From the NCBI GenBank assembly GCA_040902585.1, contig JBBDXA010000031.1, positions 1 through 48,442 on the forward strand: 48,442 nucleotides of DNA, in the 5' to 3' direction. The position numbers were made by a program, and so were the translations under genes. Below the pieces are notes generated by a model. The model worked only from the letters and a program-made list of their open reading frames with translations, made no database searches and was not told the origin of the DNA. This document shows, piece after piece, positions 31,306 through 39,945 of the stretch (the first letter of the stretch is position 1; every line of letters begins with the position of its first letter). The DNA comes from JBBDXA01 sp040902585. GTDB taxonomy: Bacteria > Planctomycetota > Phycisphaerae > Phycisphaerales > Phycisphaeraceae.

Positions 31306-34299
31306 ATGTCACGCCTTCCCTTTCTCCTGTCGATCTTCCTCCTCGCATCTTCGACCTTCGCCGCCGATGGGCCGCCGGTGGATATACGCCTCGCCGCGCC
31401 GACAGCGAAATGGATCTGGCCGACGCGACTGCGTGAGAAGGGGCAGTTCGCGGTATTTCGCACGGGATTCCTCACACCCGCGGAGGTGAAATCCGCCCGG
31501 CTCTACCTCGTGACCGATGCCGCCAACGCGACGGTGTGGATCAACAACAAACCCGTCGCCAGCGCCCAGGCCTTCGGTCCGATGGTTGAAGTGGATGTCA
31601 CCGCTCAGATGCGCGGCCGCGATGACCTGCTCGAAGTCCACGCGCACGCGGTGGGGAACAGTCCGGCCATCAACGTTCGCGTAGTCTGGACCGACAGTCG
31701 CGGCCGCAAGGGTGGGGGCGTCAGTGATGAAACATGGTTCGCGCGTGTTAGAGGCCGGGACTGGCCTCCTGCGGATCCGATCAACTGGCATAGGGCCGAA
31801 AGCTTCGGCGCGCTCGAGGAGGAGCCGTGGGGTCATCTTGAAGACCGCATCGCGATCAATCCTTTTGATGACTACGAACAGTGGCGACAGGCGACCGGCA
31901 CAGCCGAGGGCGCGGACCCGGCGACGTTTCACGTGACACCCGGCTTCACCATCGAACGCCTTCGCTCCGCGGGCAAGGATGAAGGCTCATGGGTCAGTCT
32001 CACGTTTGATCCCAAGGGCCGACTGCTCATCGCGCGCGAAGACAAGGGCCTGCTTCGCCTCACGCTGCCTGCGGAGAAGGACGGCAAAATCAAAGTCGAA
32101 TCGATCAACGACACACTGCATGAGTGTCGCGGCATGCAGTTCATCGGCAACGATCTGTATGTCAACGCCAATAACGACAAGGCGCTCATGCGCCTGCGCG
32201 ATACGGGTGGTGATGATCGCTTCGATGAGATCACCACGGTCTACGCCTCGGCCGGCGGCGTAGGCCACGGGCGCAACGACGTCACGCTCGGGCCTGATGG
32301 CTTCCTTTATGCGATTCAAGGCGACTCGGTCGCGGTGCCCAAGGACATGGCATCGACTCTTTCGCCGCGGCGCTTCGCCGCCCGGCCCAAGGCGGGCGAA
32401 GGCTTCGTGTATCGCTTTGATCCGCGCAAGGTCTTCGATATCAAGGACGGGCTTCCTGAGCGTTTTGAAGTGATCGCGGCGGGCCTTCGCAATCCTTATG
32501 GCGTCGCCTTCAACGCGGAGGGTGAACTCTTCACCTACGACGCCGATGCCGAGCATGACATGGGTTCGCCGTGGTATCGCCCGACGCGCGTGCGCCACAT
32601 CGTCAGCGGCGCGGACTTCGGCTGGCGCTCGGTGACCGGCAGTTGGCCGCCGTACTATCCCGATGCGGCTGACAGCCCGCCTTCGACCTTCGACATCGGC
32701 AAGGGCTCGCCCACCGCCATCGCCTTCGCGCACGGCAGCGCGTTTCCCGGCAAGTATCACGATGCCCTGTACATCCTCGACTGGGCCTACGGGCGCATCC
32801 TGGCGGTTCACATGACGCCGCGCGGGGCGGGTTACGCATGCAGCGCCGAGACGTTCGTGAAGGGTCGGCCGTTCAATGTCACCGATCTCGCGTTCGGTCC
32901 CGAGGGCGCGATGTACGTCACCACCGGCGGTCGCAAGACGCAGTCGGGCCTATATCGCATTCGTTACACGGGCCCTGCTCTTGCGGCACCGGCATTGACC
33001 GAGCAGCAGCGCGCGCGGGCGGCAGAGGGCGCAAAGGCCCGCGAACTGCGGCGTAAGCTTGAGTCGTTTCATCAGTTTGAACCTGCTGCAGTGGACATTG
33101 CCTGGCCGCACCTGGACAGCGAAGACCCGTGGATTCGTCATGCCGCGCGTATTGCCGTTGAGCATCAGCCGGTGAAGGAATGGCTGGCGCAGGCTTTGCC
33201 TGAAAAGGCGACGATTGAAGGCTTGACGGCTCTTCTGGCGCTGGCATCCGCGTCGGATAAGAGTGACCGTTCGGCCGTGCTCGGAAAGCTGAACACGCTG
33301 ACGCTGAAGGACTGCACCATCGAGCAGCAGCTCATCGCTCTGCGGACTTATGAGATATGTCTCGTCGAAGGGGAAACACTCACCCCCGAAGTCAGGCGCG
33401 AGATCGTACTCCGTCTCAGCACGTTGTATCCGGGCGAGACATGGGAACTGAATCGAACGCTGAGCTTGTTGCTGCTCGACCTCGACGCTGCTTCGCTCTT
33501 GAAGCCCACGCTCGCGCTGCTCGAGTCGGCGAAGACGCAGCACGAGCAAATGCACTATCTCTTCGTGCTGCGAAACATGAAACAGGGCTGGTCGCTTGAT
33601 GAACGCAAGCACTACTTCCGCAAGCTGCTGGAAACACAGGCGTATCGCGGCGGTGCGGGCATGCCGGGCTTCATGAAGAAGATCCGCGAAGAGGCGATCG
33701 CGTCGCTGAGTGAGAAGGAACGAGCTGCGCTGGGCGCGCTCGTCGAAGGCAAGGACAATGCTCCGCTGCCCGCCATACCCCAGCGGGCCTTTGTGAAGGC
33801 GTGGACGCTTGCCGAGTTGAAGGAGCCGGTCGCGAAAGATGAAGGCAAGCGTGATCTCGCCAACGGCAAAGCGATGTTCAACGCCGCGGCCTGCAACCGC
33901 TGCCATCGCTTCGGGGACGAAGGCCGATCGGTCGGCCCCGACCTCACCAGCGTCGCCAGCCGGTTCAGCCGGCAGGACATGCTTCAGTCGATTATCGAAC
34001 CTTCGGGCGTCGTCGCGGAGAACTATCGCAACGTCCGCATCGAGCTTGATGATGGTGAAGTGATCGTCGGGCAGGTGGTGATGGCAGGCGACTATCGTTC
34101 TTCGGATTTGAGGATCATGCCGAGCATGATGGAACCGGAGAAGGTGCGGACGATCGCGAAGAAGCGCGTCGTGTCGCACAGCGAATCAGGCGTTTCGCCG
34201 ATGCCCGAGGGTTTGCTGAACACCCTGACGCGAGAGGATGTACTGGATTTACTGGCGTATCTGGAGACGGGCCCGATCAGGCGCAGCGGCGAGCGTTGA
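31306..34299 (+). CDS. Secreted PVC-type dehydrogenase/heme-binding protein
   Basis: 997 aa. Signal peptide about 1-20. An N-terminal beta-sandwich (about 25-130) is followed by a six-bladed sugar-dehydrogenase-like propeller at about 205-555 (FTIERLRSAGKDEGSWVSLTFDPKGRLLIARED, LRNPYGVAFNAEGELFTYDADAEHDMGSPWYRPTR, FGWRSVTGSWPPYY). Helical HEAT-like repeats span about 570-830. The C-terminal cytochrome-type domain has one CxxCH, C863-N-R-C866-H867, and ends in TREDVLDLLAYLETG. This is the architecture of the membrane-bound dehydrogenase and heme-binding proteins expanded in Pirellula and Verrucomicrobium (TIGR02604 and TIGR02603 types). It probably oxidises a sugar-like substrate in the periplasm; substrate unknown. 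Confidence 0.9.
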   Translation: MSRLPFLLSIFLLASSTFAADGPPVDIRLAAPTAKWIWPTRLREKGQFAVFRTGFLTPAEVKSARLYLVTDAANATVWINNKPVASAQAFGPMVEVDVTAQMRGRDDLLEVHAHAVGNSPAINVRVVWTDSRGRKGGGVSDETWFARVRGRDWPPADPINWHRAESFGALEEEPWGHLEDRIAINPFDDYEQWRQATGTAEGADPATFHVTPGFTIERLRSAGKDEGSWVSLTFDPKGRLLIAREDKGLLRLTLPAEKDGKIKVESINDTLHECRGMQFIGNDLYVNANNDKALMRLRDTGGDDRFDEITTVYASAGGVGHGRNDVTLGPDGFLYAIQGDSVAVPKDMASTLSPRRFAARPKAGEGFVYRFDPRKVFDIKDGLPERFEVIAAGLRNPYGVAFNAEGELFTYDADAEHDMGSPWYRPTRVRHIVSGADFGWRSVTGSWPPYYPDAADSPPSTFDIGKGSPTAIAFAHGSAFPGKYHDALYILDWAYGRILAVHMTPRGAGYACSAETFVKGRPFNVTDLAFGPEGAMYVTTGGRKTQSGLYRIRYTGPALAAPALTEQQRARAAEGAKARELRRKLESFHQFEPAAVDIAWPHLDSEDPWIRHAARIAVEHQPVKEWLAQALPEKATIEGLTALLALASASDKSDRSAVLGKLNTLTLKDCTIEQQLIALRTYEICLVEGETLTPEVRREIVLRLSTLYPGETWELNRTLSLLLLDLDAASLLKPTLALLESAKTQHEQMHYLFVLRNMKQGWSLDERKHYFRKLLETQAYRGGAGMPGFMKKIREEAIASLSEKERAALGALVEGKDNAPLPAIPQRAFVKAWTLAELKEPVAKDEGKRDLANGKAMFNAAACNRCHRFGDEGRSVGPDLTSVASRFSRQDMLQSIIEPSGVVAENYRNVRIELDDGEVIVGQVVMAGDYRSSDLRIMPSMMEPEKVRTIAKKRVVSHSESGVSPMPEGLLNTLTREDVLDLLAYLETGPIRRSGER

Positions 34300-34320
34300 T
34301 ACGAATCGCGCGGTCGGTTC

Positions 34321-34349
34321 TTGTCCACGCCGCGTGCTTGGCGTAATGT
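34321..34349 (+). promoter_or_regulatory. Candidate tRNA-Arg promoter
   Basis: TTGTCC (34321-34326), 17-nt spacer, TAATGT (34344-34349), 18 nt before the tRNA 5' end. Confidence 0.4.
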
Positions 34350-34367
34350 ATGGGACTGTCTCAGAGC

Positions 34368-34441
34368 GCACCCGTAGCTCAACTGGATAGAGCATCGGTC
34401 TTCGGAACCGAATGTTGGGGGTTCGAGTCCCTCCGGGTGTA
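34368..34441 (+). tRNA. tRNA-Arg (anticodon TCG)
   Basis: 74-nt cloverleaf. Acceptor GCACCCG pairs with CGGGTGT (with a G-U first pair), discriminator A, CCA not encoded. D-arm AGCTC-AACTGGATA-GAGC. Anticodon stem TCGGT/ACCGA around loop CTTCGGA, so anticodon TCG, reading CGA and probably other CGN codons. T-arm GGGGG-TTCGAGT-CCCTC with the invariant TTCGA. A single-gene unit between the dehydrogenase gene and the polysaccharide cluster. Confidence 0.96.
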
Positions 34442-34658
34442 TTCCTTTCTCCTGTTTCGTGGTTGATTTCCTTGTCCAGCCCCCTTTGGCGCTGCGGCCG
34501 CGATAACCGGCACGGACGTTACCGCCCTTTTTCCCCGACTTTTCCACCTCTTTCCTGTAATCGCTACAGGCTGATTAAATCGCGCGATCGGTTCGGACGA
34601 TACGGTCCATACCATGATCGCCGCTCGGGTCCGCGGCTTCATGGGGAAAGTGAAATGA

Positions 34659-35306
34659 ATGTCGCTTGCGGCAACACCATCGCGATCAACAAACCGTTCA
34701 CTCCGGCGCAACCCCGGCGTGACCTTTGAAATTGCCAAGCGCGTGCTCGACGTGCTCGGCAGTTTCGTGGGCCTTGTGCTGGCACTTCCCGTGCTTGCCG
34801 TGAGTGCCGTGTGGATCAAGGCCATCGATGGCGGTCCCGTTTTCTACAAGCAGTGGCGCGTCGGCCGGGATGGCTGGCTGTTTGAGATCTACAAGCTGCG
34901 AACGATGCGGCTCAACGCCGAAGGCGTTGCCGATGCGAAATTCGCTTCCAGTCGCGACCCGCGCATCCTGCCGGGCTGTACGTGGCTGAGGCGGAGCCAT
35001 GTCGATGAGCTGCCGCAGTTCTGGAACATTCTTCGCGGCGAGATGAGCCTGGTCGGTCCGCGTCCGGAGCGGCCTGAGATTGTCGAACAGCTTCGCCAGT
35101 CGATCCCGTCGATCGACCGCCGGCTTGCCGCCAAGCCAGGGCTCACCGGCCTGGCGCAGATTCGCAACGGTTACACCAACGATGTCCGCGGGGCCAGGCG
35201 AAAGCTCGCTTACGACCTGCGCTACCTTCGCAACCGTTCCATCCGAGCCGAGTTGGGTCTGCTTGTGCGGACCCTTCCGCGCGTCTGGGACCATGCCGCT
35301 CACTGA
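34659..35306 (+). CDS. Undecaprenyl-phosphate sugar phosphotransferase (bacterial sugar transferase)
   Basis: 215 aa. One hydrophobic helix near the N-terminus (about 28-52, VLDVLGSFVGLVLALPVLAV). The catalytic domain of the WbaP/WcaJ/PglC superfamily follows: GGPVFYKQWRVGRDGWLFEIYKLRTM and RRSHVDELPQFWNILRGEMSLVGPRPERPE, with the DELPQ(F)WN and SLVGPRP signatures intact. It moves a sugar-1-phosphate onto undecaprenyl phosphate and starts repeat-unit assembly on the inner membrane. The start at 34659 is preceded by GGGGAAAG; a GTG at about 34720 (VTFEIAKR) would give the minimal PglC-like form. First gene of the polysaccharide cluster, 20 nt before the export lipoprotein. Confidence 0.93.
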   Translation: MSLAATPSRSTNRSLRRNPGVTFEIAKRVLDVLGSFVGLVLALPVLAVSAVWIKAIDGGPVFYKQWRVGRDGWLFEIYKLRTMRLNAEGVADAKFASSRDPRILPGCTWLRRSHVDELPQFWNILRGEMSLVGPRPERPEIVEQLRQSIPSIDRRLAAKPGLTGLAQIRNGYTNDVRGARRKLAYDLRYLRNRSIRAELGLLVRTLPRVWDHAAH

Positions 35307-35326
35307 GTTCAGGAAAGAAAACGGAG

Positions 35327-36097
35327 ATGATGCCCATGTTCAACACCACAGCCATTCGAAGCCTGACCGCCGCCGCCCTGGCCTTGTGCCTCGCCGGCGC
35401 GGGCGGTTGCGCGACGACCTACACGGACTACGCCGCCTTCGTGCATGAGTCGCGGCCATCCGTTTCCACGACGGACTACCGTCTCGCCCCGCCCGATGTC
35501 ATTCGCCTCACGTCCAAGCGCGTACGCGAGCTGCACGGTCACGTCGAGACGATCCGCCCTGATGGCAAGATCACGCTGCCGTTGGTCGGTTCCGTGTACG
35601 TCACCGGCAAGACACCCGAGCAGGCCAGCGCCGAGATTCAGACGCTGGCCCAGGAGTTCTACGAAGACGCGGATGTGAGCCTGCGCGTGGAAGTGTTCCG
35701 CAGCAAGAAAATTTTTGTCTTCGGTGAAGTCGGCATGGTCGGCGCGTACCCCTACGACGGCACCAACACGGTGCTGCGAACACTGGCCATCGCTCAGCCC
35801 ACGCGGCTGGCGGATCCGGAACGCATCCAGGTCATGCGACCCAACGGCAAGGGCGATGTGATTCATCGCATGACAATCGATCTGAACAAAATGATCAAGG
35901 AAGGCGATACGACTTTGGACGCGGTGCTGGAGGAAGGCGACATCATCTACGTGCCGGCCAATGCGTTCGCCAGCGCGGGCCTGGCGATCCAGCAGTTCCT
36001 GTTGCCCTTGCAGCCTGCCGCTCAGACGGTGCAGGCACCGGCGGATATCGCCACCTTCGGCCAGCGTAAACCCTACAACAGCGGCACGGAGAACTGA
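35327..36097 (+). CDS. Polysaccharide export lipoprotein (Wza-like)
   Basis: 256 aa with AGGAAAG 9 nt before the ATG. Lipoprotein signal peptide with lipobox LAGAGGC (C28 lipidated). Poly-export domain at about 50-135 (YRLAPPDVIRLTSKRVRE, IRPDGKITLPLVGSVYVTGKTPEQASAEI), then an SLBB-like part (KIFVFGEVGMVGAYPYDGTNTVLRTLAIA, LEEGDIIYVPANAFASAG). Forms or contributes to the outer-membrane channel through which the polymer leaves. The Wza C-terminal pore helix is replaced by a short hydrophobic segment (FASAGLAIQQFLLPL). Works with the chain-length protein encoded next. Confidence 0.92.
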   Translation: MMPMFNTTAIRSLTAAALALCLAGAGGCATTYTDYAAFVHESRPSVSTTDYRLAPPDVIRLTSKRVRELHGHVETIRPDGKITLPLVGSVYVTGKTPEQASAEIQTLAQEFYEDADVSLRVEVFRSKKIFVFGEVGMVGAYPYDGTNTVLRTLAIAQPTRLADPERIQVMRPNGKGDVIHRMTIDLNKMIKEGDTTLDAVLEEGDIIYVPANAFASAGLAIQQFLLPLQPAAQTVQAPADIATFGQRKPYNSGTEN

Positions 36098-36194
36098 GCC
36101 GCCCAGAGTAAGTAAAGAAGACGGGAACAGCGAAACAGACTGAGGTCCGGACGAGGGGCCGGCGAATCAGGTTCAACGAGACAGAGAACACGCT

Positions 36195-37904
36195 ATGAGT
36201 AAACGATCCAAACAATCCGAGGCCTTATTCGAGGTCTGGCACGTGCTGGTGAAATACCGCTGGCGTTTCATTGTGCCGGCGTTCCTCGCGGCGACGCTGG
36301 TGCTGGCGGTGGGGATGGTCCTGCCGCGCAAGTACAAAGCCGAGGCGACGTTTGAGCGCCGCAACGACATGGTGCTCGCGGAGATCATCAGTCGCGGCGC
36401 GCCGCGCACGATGCAGGATCCGCGGCAGTCGCTGACCAACGAAGTCCTGGGTGACTCAGCCCTCGATGAGTTGCTCGACCAGCTTGGCTCCCAGCTCACC
36501 GCGGACGGCAAGAGTCAGTTCGATCGGGCCGGGCTGCGAGCGGACCTGAAGCGGAAGGCGACGGTCAGCTACGACATCTCCTCGACCGAACTCGACCGGG
36601 TGCGCCTGATCTACATCGGCGACGAAGCGGAGCTTTCCCAGACGATCGTGAACAAGCTCGTTCACAACTACATTGACCGCACCCGCAAGCAGATCGAAGA
36701 TCGGCTCAGTCAGAGCGCCAAGTTCTTCTCCGATGAAGCCGACCGTTCGCGCAAGACCATCGAAGCGCTCGAAACGCAGCAGTTGACCTTTGAGATCGAT
36801 CACGCCCAGCTCCTGCCGGACAGTCCCAACAGCGTGCAGACGTCTCTCACGGAAATCCAACGGGACGTTTCGGAAATGGTCCAGAAGCGGGACACGCTCG
36901 CCAGCAAGGTCGACGGCTTGCGCAAGGCTGTGCTCATCACGCCCAAGACCACGCCCGTGGTCATTCACGGCAAGAATCCCGAGCTGACCCGGCTGGAAGA
37001 CACGCTGCGTCTGCTTCACGCGAAGTATGAAGAGCTGACCGGGGTGCTGAAGATGAAATCGAAGCACCCGGATGTGCTGGCCCTTCAGCAGCAGATTGAC
37101 GGCGTGCGTGAAACGATCGCGGGCACACAGAAGGAAGTCGTGGTCCAGACCAGCCACGTCAGCAATTCCAAGCACGCGGAGTTCGAGCTGCTCCTGTCGC
37201 AGTCGATCGGCGAGCTCGACGTCACGGAGCGCCGCCTGGCGCAGATTCAGACGCAGGCCGCGAAGCTCGATGAGCAGTCGGGCAGTCTTTTCTCCGTGCG
37301 CAGCGACTATCGCAAGCTCAGCCGGCAGATCGAAGACACGCAGCGCCAGCTTTCATTCTGGGAAGACAACCTTCGCCTGGTGGCGGTTTCACTCGCGGCC
37401 GAGTCGGGCGATCGCGGCGTCCGCCTGGCGGTCATCAAGGAGTGCGATCCGATCCTTCGCCCCGTATCGCCGAACCTCTCGCAGATTCTGCTGGCGGCGG
37501 CGCTGCTGGGTGTGATCATCGGCGGCGTGAGCGTGTTCTACGCCCACCGCACCGATGAAACCTTCGGCTCCACGGAGCGCCTCGCGGAGACGTTCAATCT
37601 GCCGGTCTTCGGCGCGGTGAGCGAGATCATCTCCAACCGCGAGAGGCGCATGCGCAGGCTGCGCAACATGATTGTTTTCCCGGTGAAGGCCACGGTGATG
37701 GCGGGCATTCTCATCGTCCTCACGGGCATCCTGTACCTGAATCTTGAGAAGCCACACGTTTACGAAGAGCTGCGGCGCGATCCGGTGAACTTCTTCAGAA
37801 ACGGCGCGGACTTCAGCGGTGGAGTGAAACAATCCAGCACGAAAGCGACGCCTTTGACGCCGCCGCTGGCGCAGGCTTCCAGTGTGAGCATCGATCGCCG
37901 CTGA
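36195..37904 (+). CDS. Chain-length determinant / Wzz-GumC family protein
   Basis: 569 aa. Inner-membrane helices at about 25-45 (RFIVPAFLAATLVLAVGMV), about 425-448 and about 495-515, a long periplasmic part with coiled coils at about 165-400 (RKQIEDRLSQSAKFFSDEADRSRKTIEALETQQ), and a cytoplasmic C-terminal tail. This is the layout of polysaccharide co-polymerases, which set polymer length and link the export channel to the kinase. The form with an extra C-terminal helix and no fused kinase resembles the XrtA-associated subgroup. The kinase partner is separate at 38929. Confidence 0.9.
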   Translation: MSKRSKQSEALFEVWHVLVKYRWRFIVPAFLAATLVLAVGMVLPRKYKAEATFERRNDMVLAEIISRGAPRTMQDPRQSLTNEVLGDSALDELLDQLGSQLTADGKSQFDRAGLRADLKRKATVSYDISSTELDRVRLIYIGDEAELSQTIVNKLVHNYIDRTRKQIEDRLSQSAKFFSDEADRSRKTIEALETQQLTFEIDHAQLLPDSPNSVQTSLTEIQRDVSEMVQKRDTLASKVDGLRKAVLITPKTTPVVIHGKNPELTRLEDTLRLLHAKYEELTGVLKMKSKHPDVLALQQQIDGVRETIAGTQKEVVVQTSHVSNSKHAEFELLLSQSIGELDVTERRLAQIQTQAAKLDEQSGSLFSVRSDYRKLSRQIEDTQRQLSFWEDNLRLVAVSLAAESGDRGVRLAVIKECDPILRPVSPNLSQILLAAALLGVIIGGVSVFYAHRTDETFGSTERLAETFNLPVFGAVSEIISNRERRMRRLRNMIVFPVKATVMAGILIVLTGILYLNLEKPHVYEELRRDPVNFFRNGADFSGGVKQSSTKATPLTPPLAQASSVSIDRR

Positions 37905-37968
37905 CCCCAAGGCCCGCCGCCGAGACACGGCTTCACGACGAATGAATTCAAACTTTACGGACTGAACC

Positions 37969-38904
37969 ATGTACACGACATTCTTCAACCTGACGACATT
38001 GCCCTTCGAGAACACGCCCGATCCTCGCTTCTTCTATCAGAGCGAGCAGCATCGCGAAGCGCTGGCGTCGATCGAGTACATGATCCGTTCGCGCAAGGGC
38101 TACGTGGTCATCACCGGCGAGATCGGCTCGGGCAAGACGACGGTCGGTCGCACCATGTGCGATCGCTGCGGGTCCAAGGCCACGATCGTGCATGTCACGC
38201 ACAGCCATCGCGACGGCGAGTCGCTCCTGCGGCAGGTCATTCGCGGCATCGGCGGCAGGTACGGGCGGCAAGACGATCACGTATCCCGAGCTCGCCGTCA
38301 CGCCGAAGCCGGCCNNNNNNNNNNGCAAGACGATCACGGCCGACTCATGGAACGCCTGGGCGGACATCTGTTCGACCTCGCGAGAAAGCAGCAGCCTCTG
38401 GTCCTGCTCGTGGACGAAGCCCAGACTCTGGCAGATCACGCGCTGGAAGAGCTGCGGCTGATGAGTTCGTTCGATACCGCCACGCAGAAGCTCATCCAGA
38501 TTGTCATTGTGGGCCAGCCTGAGCTGCGCGAGCGATTGCAGCAGCCTTCACTCGCACCGCTGCGCCAGCGCATCGTGCTGGCCAAGCACCTGCGCCCGCT
38601 GGATCTGAACGAGACGGCTTCGTACATCCTGCATCGCCTTCAGGTCGCCGCGACCGATCCGGATCGCCCTCGCGTGGCGTTCAACCATCAGGCGATCTAC
38701 CGCATTTACCAGATCTCCGGCGGTATTCCCCGGATGATCAACGCGGTGTGCGACAACGCGATGCTGCTGGGTTATGTCAACAAGCAACGGATCATTGACG
38801 ATTCAGTGATCAACCAGGTTTCCCGCGACATGATTTGCGATCTGAACGAGCCGGTCGAATCTGGAGTGACCGCTCCTCTGAAGTTTACGGCCCGTGCGGC
38901 TTAA
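37969..38904 (+). CDS. AAA ATPase of the ExeA/XrtA-associated type, interrupted by an assembly gap
   Basis: About 292 aa once the gap artefact is removed. N-terminus MYTTFFNLTTLPFENTPDPRFFY is typical of ExeA-type ATPases. Walker A GEIGSGKTT (50-58), Walker B LVLLVDEAQTL, sensor-like IVIVGQPELRERL, and a C-terminal lid with ISGGIPRMINAVCDNAMLLGY. ATPases of this kind accompany XrtA/EpsH exopolysaccharide loci, with an unsettled role. The reading frame crosses 10 Ns at 38315-38324. A 57-bp stretch, which keeps frame, lies between two copies of GCAAGACGATCACG and does not fit the family, so residues about 105-123 are probably not real. Confidence 0.85.
   Translation: MYTTFFNLTTLPFENTPDPRFFYQSEQHREALASIEYMIRSRKGYVVITGEIGSGKTTVGRTMCDRCGSKATIVHVTHSHRDGESLLRQVIRGIGGRYGRQDDHVSRARRHAEAGXXXXQDDHGRLMERLGGHLFDLARKQQPLVLLVDEAQTLADHALEELRLMSSFDTATQKLIQIVIVGQPELRERLQQPSLAPLRQRIVLAKHLRPLDLNETASYILHRLQVAATDPDRPRVAFNHQAIYRIYQISGGIPRMINAVCDNAMLLGYVNKQRIIDDSVINQVSRDMICDLNEPVESGVTAPLKFTARAA
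38268..38338. other. Scaffold gap with duplicated flanks
   Basis: GCAAGACGATCACG occurs at 38268-38281 and again at 38325-38338, with 33 nt of foreign-looking sequence and 10 Ns (38315-38324) between. The offset is 57 bp. The same GGCAAGACGATCAC also occurs at 39300 in the Walker A codons of the next kinase gene, which may have confused the assembler. Confidence 0.85.
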
Positions 38905-38928
38905 GTCCGCGACAGGAAAGGATTGACG

Positions 38929-39867
38929 ATGGGTTATATATTCGATGCCATGCAGCAGTCGGACGACGACGCAGCCAGAGCGGAGGCAGCCGGCCGCACG
39001 CCGGAGGTGCTGCCGTTCAGCGCTGCCGTTGCCGCGCCGACGAAGTCCGCCGCGCCTGCGCCGGAGCCTGAAGCGGAAGCGGAAGCCGCGTATGCCGACG
39101 AGCCTTCACCGGTCCTCGCCGACCTGACTGAGGTTCGTGAAGCGCAGAGCAACAACGGAGTCGACGATCGCCTCATCGCCATGCTCAAGCCCGCCAGCGC
39201 CATGGCGGAGGAGTATCGTTCGATCCGCACCGGCATTCTTTCCCGTTGGAACAACCAGACGCACCTGGTCCATACGATCACCAGCGCCACGCCGCAGGAA
39301 GGCAAGACGATCACCAGTCTTAACCTGGGCCTGTGCTTCTCGGAGCTTCGCAATCGCAGGACGATCGTCGTCGAAGCGGACCTGCGTCTGCCGCAGTTCA
39401 AGAACCTGCTGGACCTGCCTGATTCTCCCGGTCTGGCTCACCTGCTCGACGGCGAGTGCCGGTTGAATGATGTGATCCACGAGGCGGGGCAGCGGAACCT
39501 GCATGTGATCACCGCCGGCCGTCGCGTGAACAACGAAGCGGTGCAGATGCTTTCGGGCAGGGAAATGGCTTCTCTGATTCAGAAGCTGAAGCAGAAGTAT
39601 GACCACGTGATCATCGATACGCCGCCGGTGGTCGAGCTGGCGGACGCGGGCATTCTCGGCGCGATGAGCGATGATGTGCTGCTGATCGTGCGCATGAACC
39701 GCACGCCGCAGCCCCTCATCGATCAGGCGATCCGCACGCTGGCGTCGTACAACGCGCCGGTGGCGGGCATCATCGCGACGGATCAGCAGAGGAAGAATCA
39801 TCGGCTCTACGCCCGCTACGGCCAGAGCTATCGCCATCAGTACGGCCGCTACGCCGAGGCCGCCTGA
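38929..39867 (+). CDS. BY-kinase (CpsD/CapB-type tyrosine autokinase)
   Basis: 312 aa from the ATG at 38929 (MGYIFDAMQQSD) with AGGAAAGGA upstream. N-terminal 90 aa are Ala/Pro/Glu-rich and disordered. Kinase domain: EEYRSIRTGIL motif (94-104), Walker A ATPQEGKTIT with K126, Walker A' VVEADLR (147-153), Walker B HVIIDTPPV. Two positions deviate: Q replaces the usual Gly before E-G-K, and E replaces the first Asp of the A' motif. The C-terminus holds a tyrosine cluster (YARYGQSYRHQYGRY) for autophosphorylation. It controls polysaccharide assembly with the chain-length protein. XrtA-associated autokinases share the MGxIxDAM-like start. Confidence 0.9.
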   Translation: MGYIFDAMQQSDDDAARAEAAGRTPEVLPFSAAVAAPTKSAAPAPEPEAEAEAAYADEPSPVLADLTEVREAQSNNGVDDRLIAMLKPASAMAEEYRSIRTGILSRWNNQTHLVHTITSATPQEGKTITSLNLGLCFSELRNRRTIVVEADLRLPQFKNLLDLPDSPGLAHLLDGECRLNDVIHEAGQRNLHVITAGRRVNNEAVQMLSGREMASLIQKLKQKYDHVIIDTPPVVELADAGILGAMSDDVLLIVRMNRTPQPLIDQAIRTLASYNAPVAGIIATDQQRKNHRLYARYGQSYRHQYGRYAEAA

Positions 39868-39945
39868 ACTGGGACGGGTTCGTGGGAAAAGCAATCAAGG
39901 TACGCCGTTGCCTGCGGGGCCACGGCTGGATGAAGGATGAGACGG

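Noticed and set aside
34092..34547. Minus-strand open frame containing EGLEPPTFGSEDRCSIQLSYG
   Set aside because: This peptide is the well-known artefact of translating the antisense of a tRNA gene; it covers tRNA-Arg at 34368-34441.
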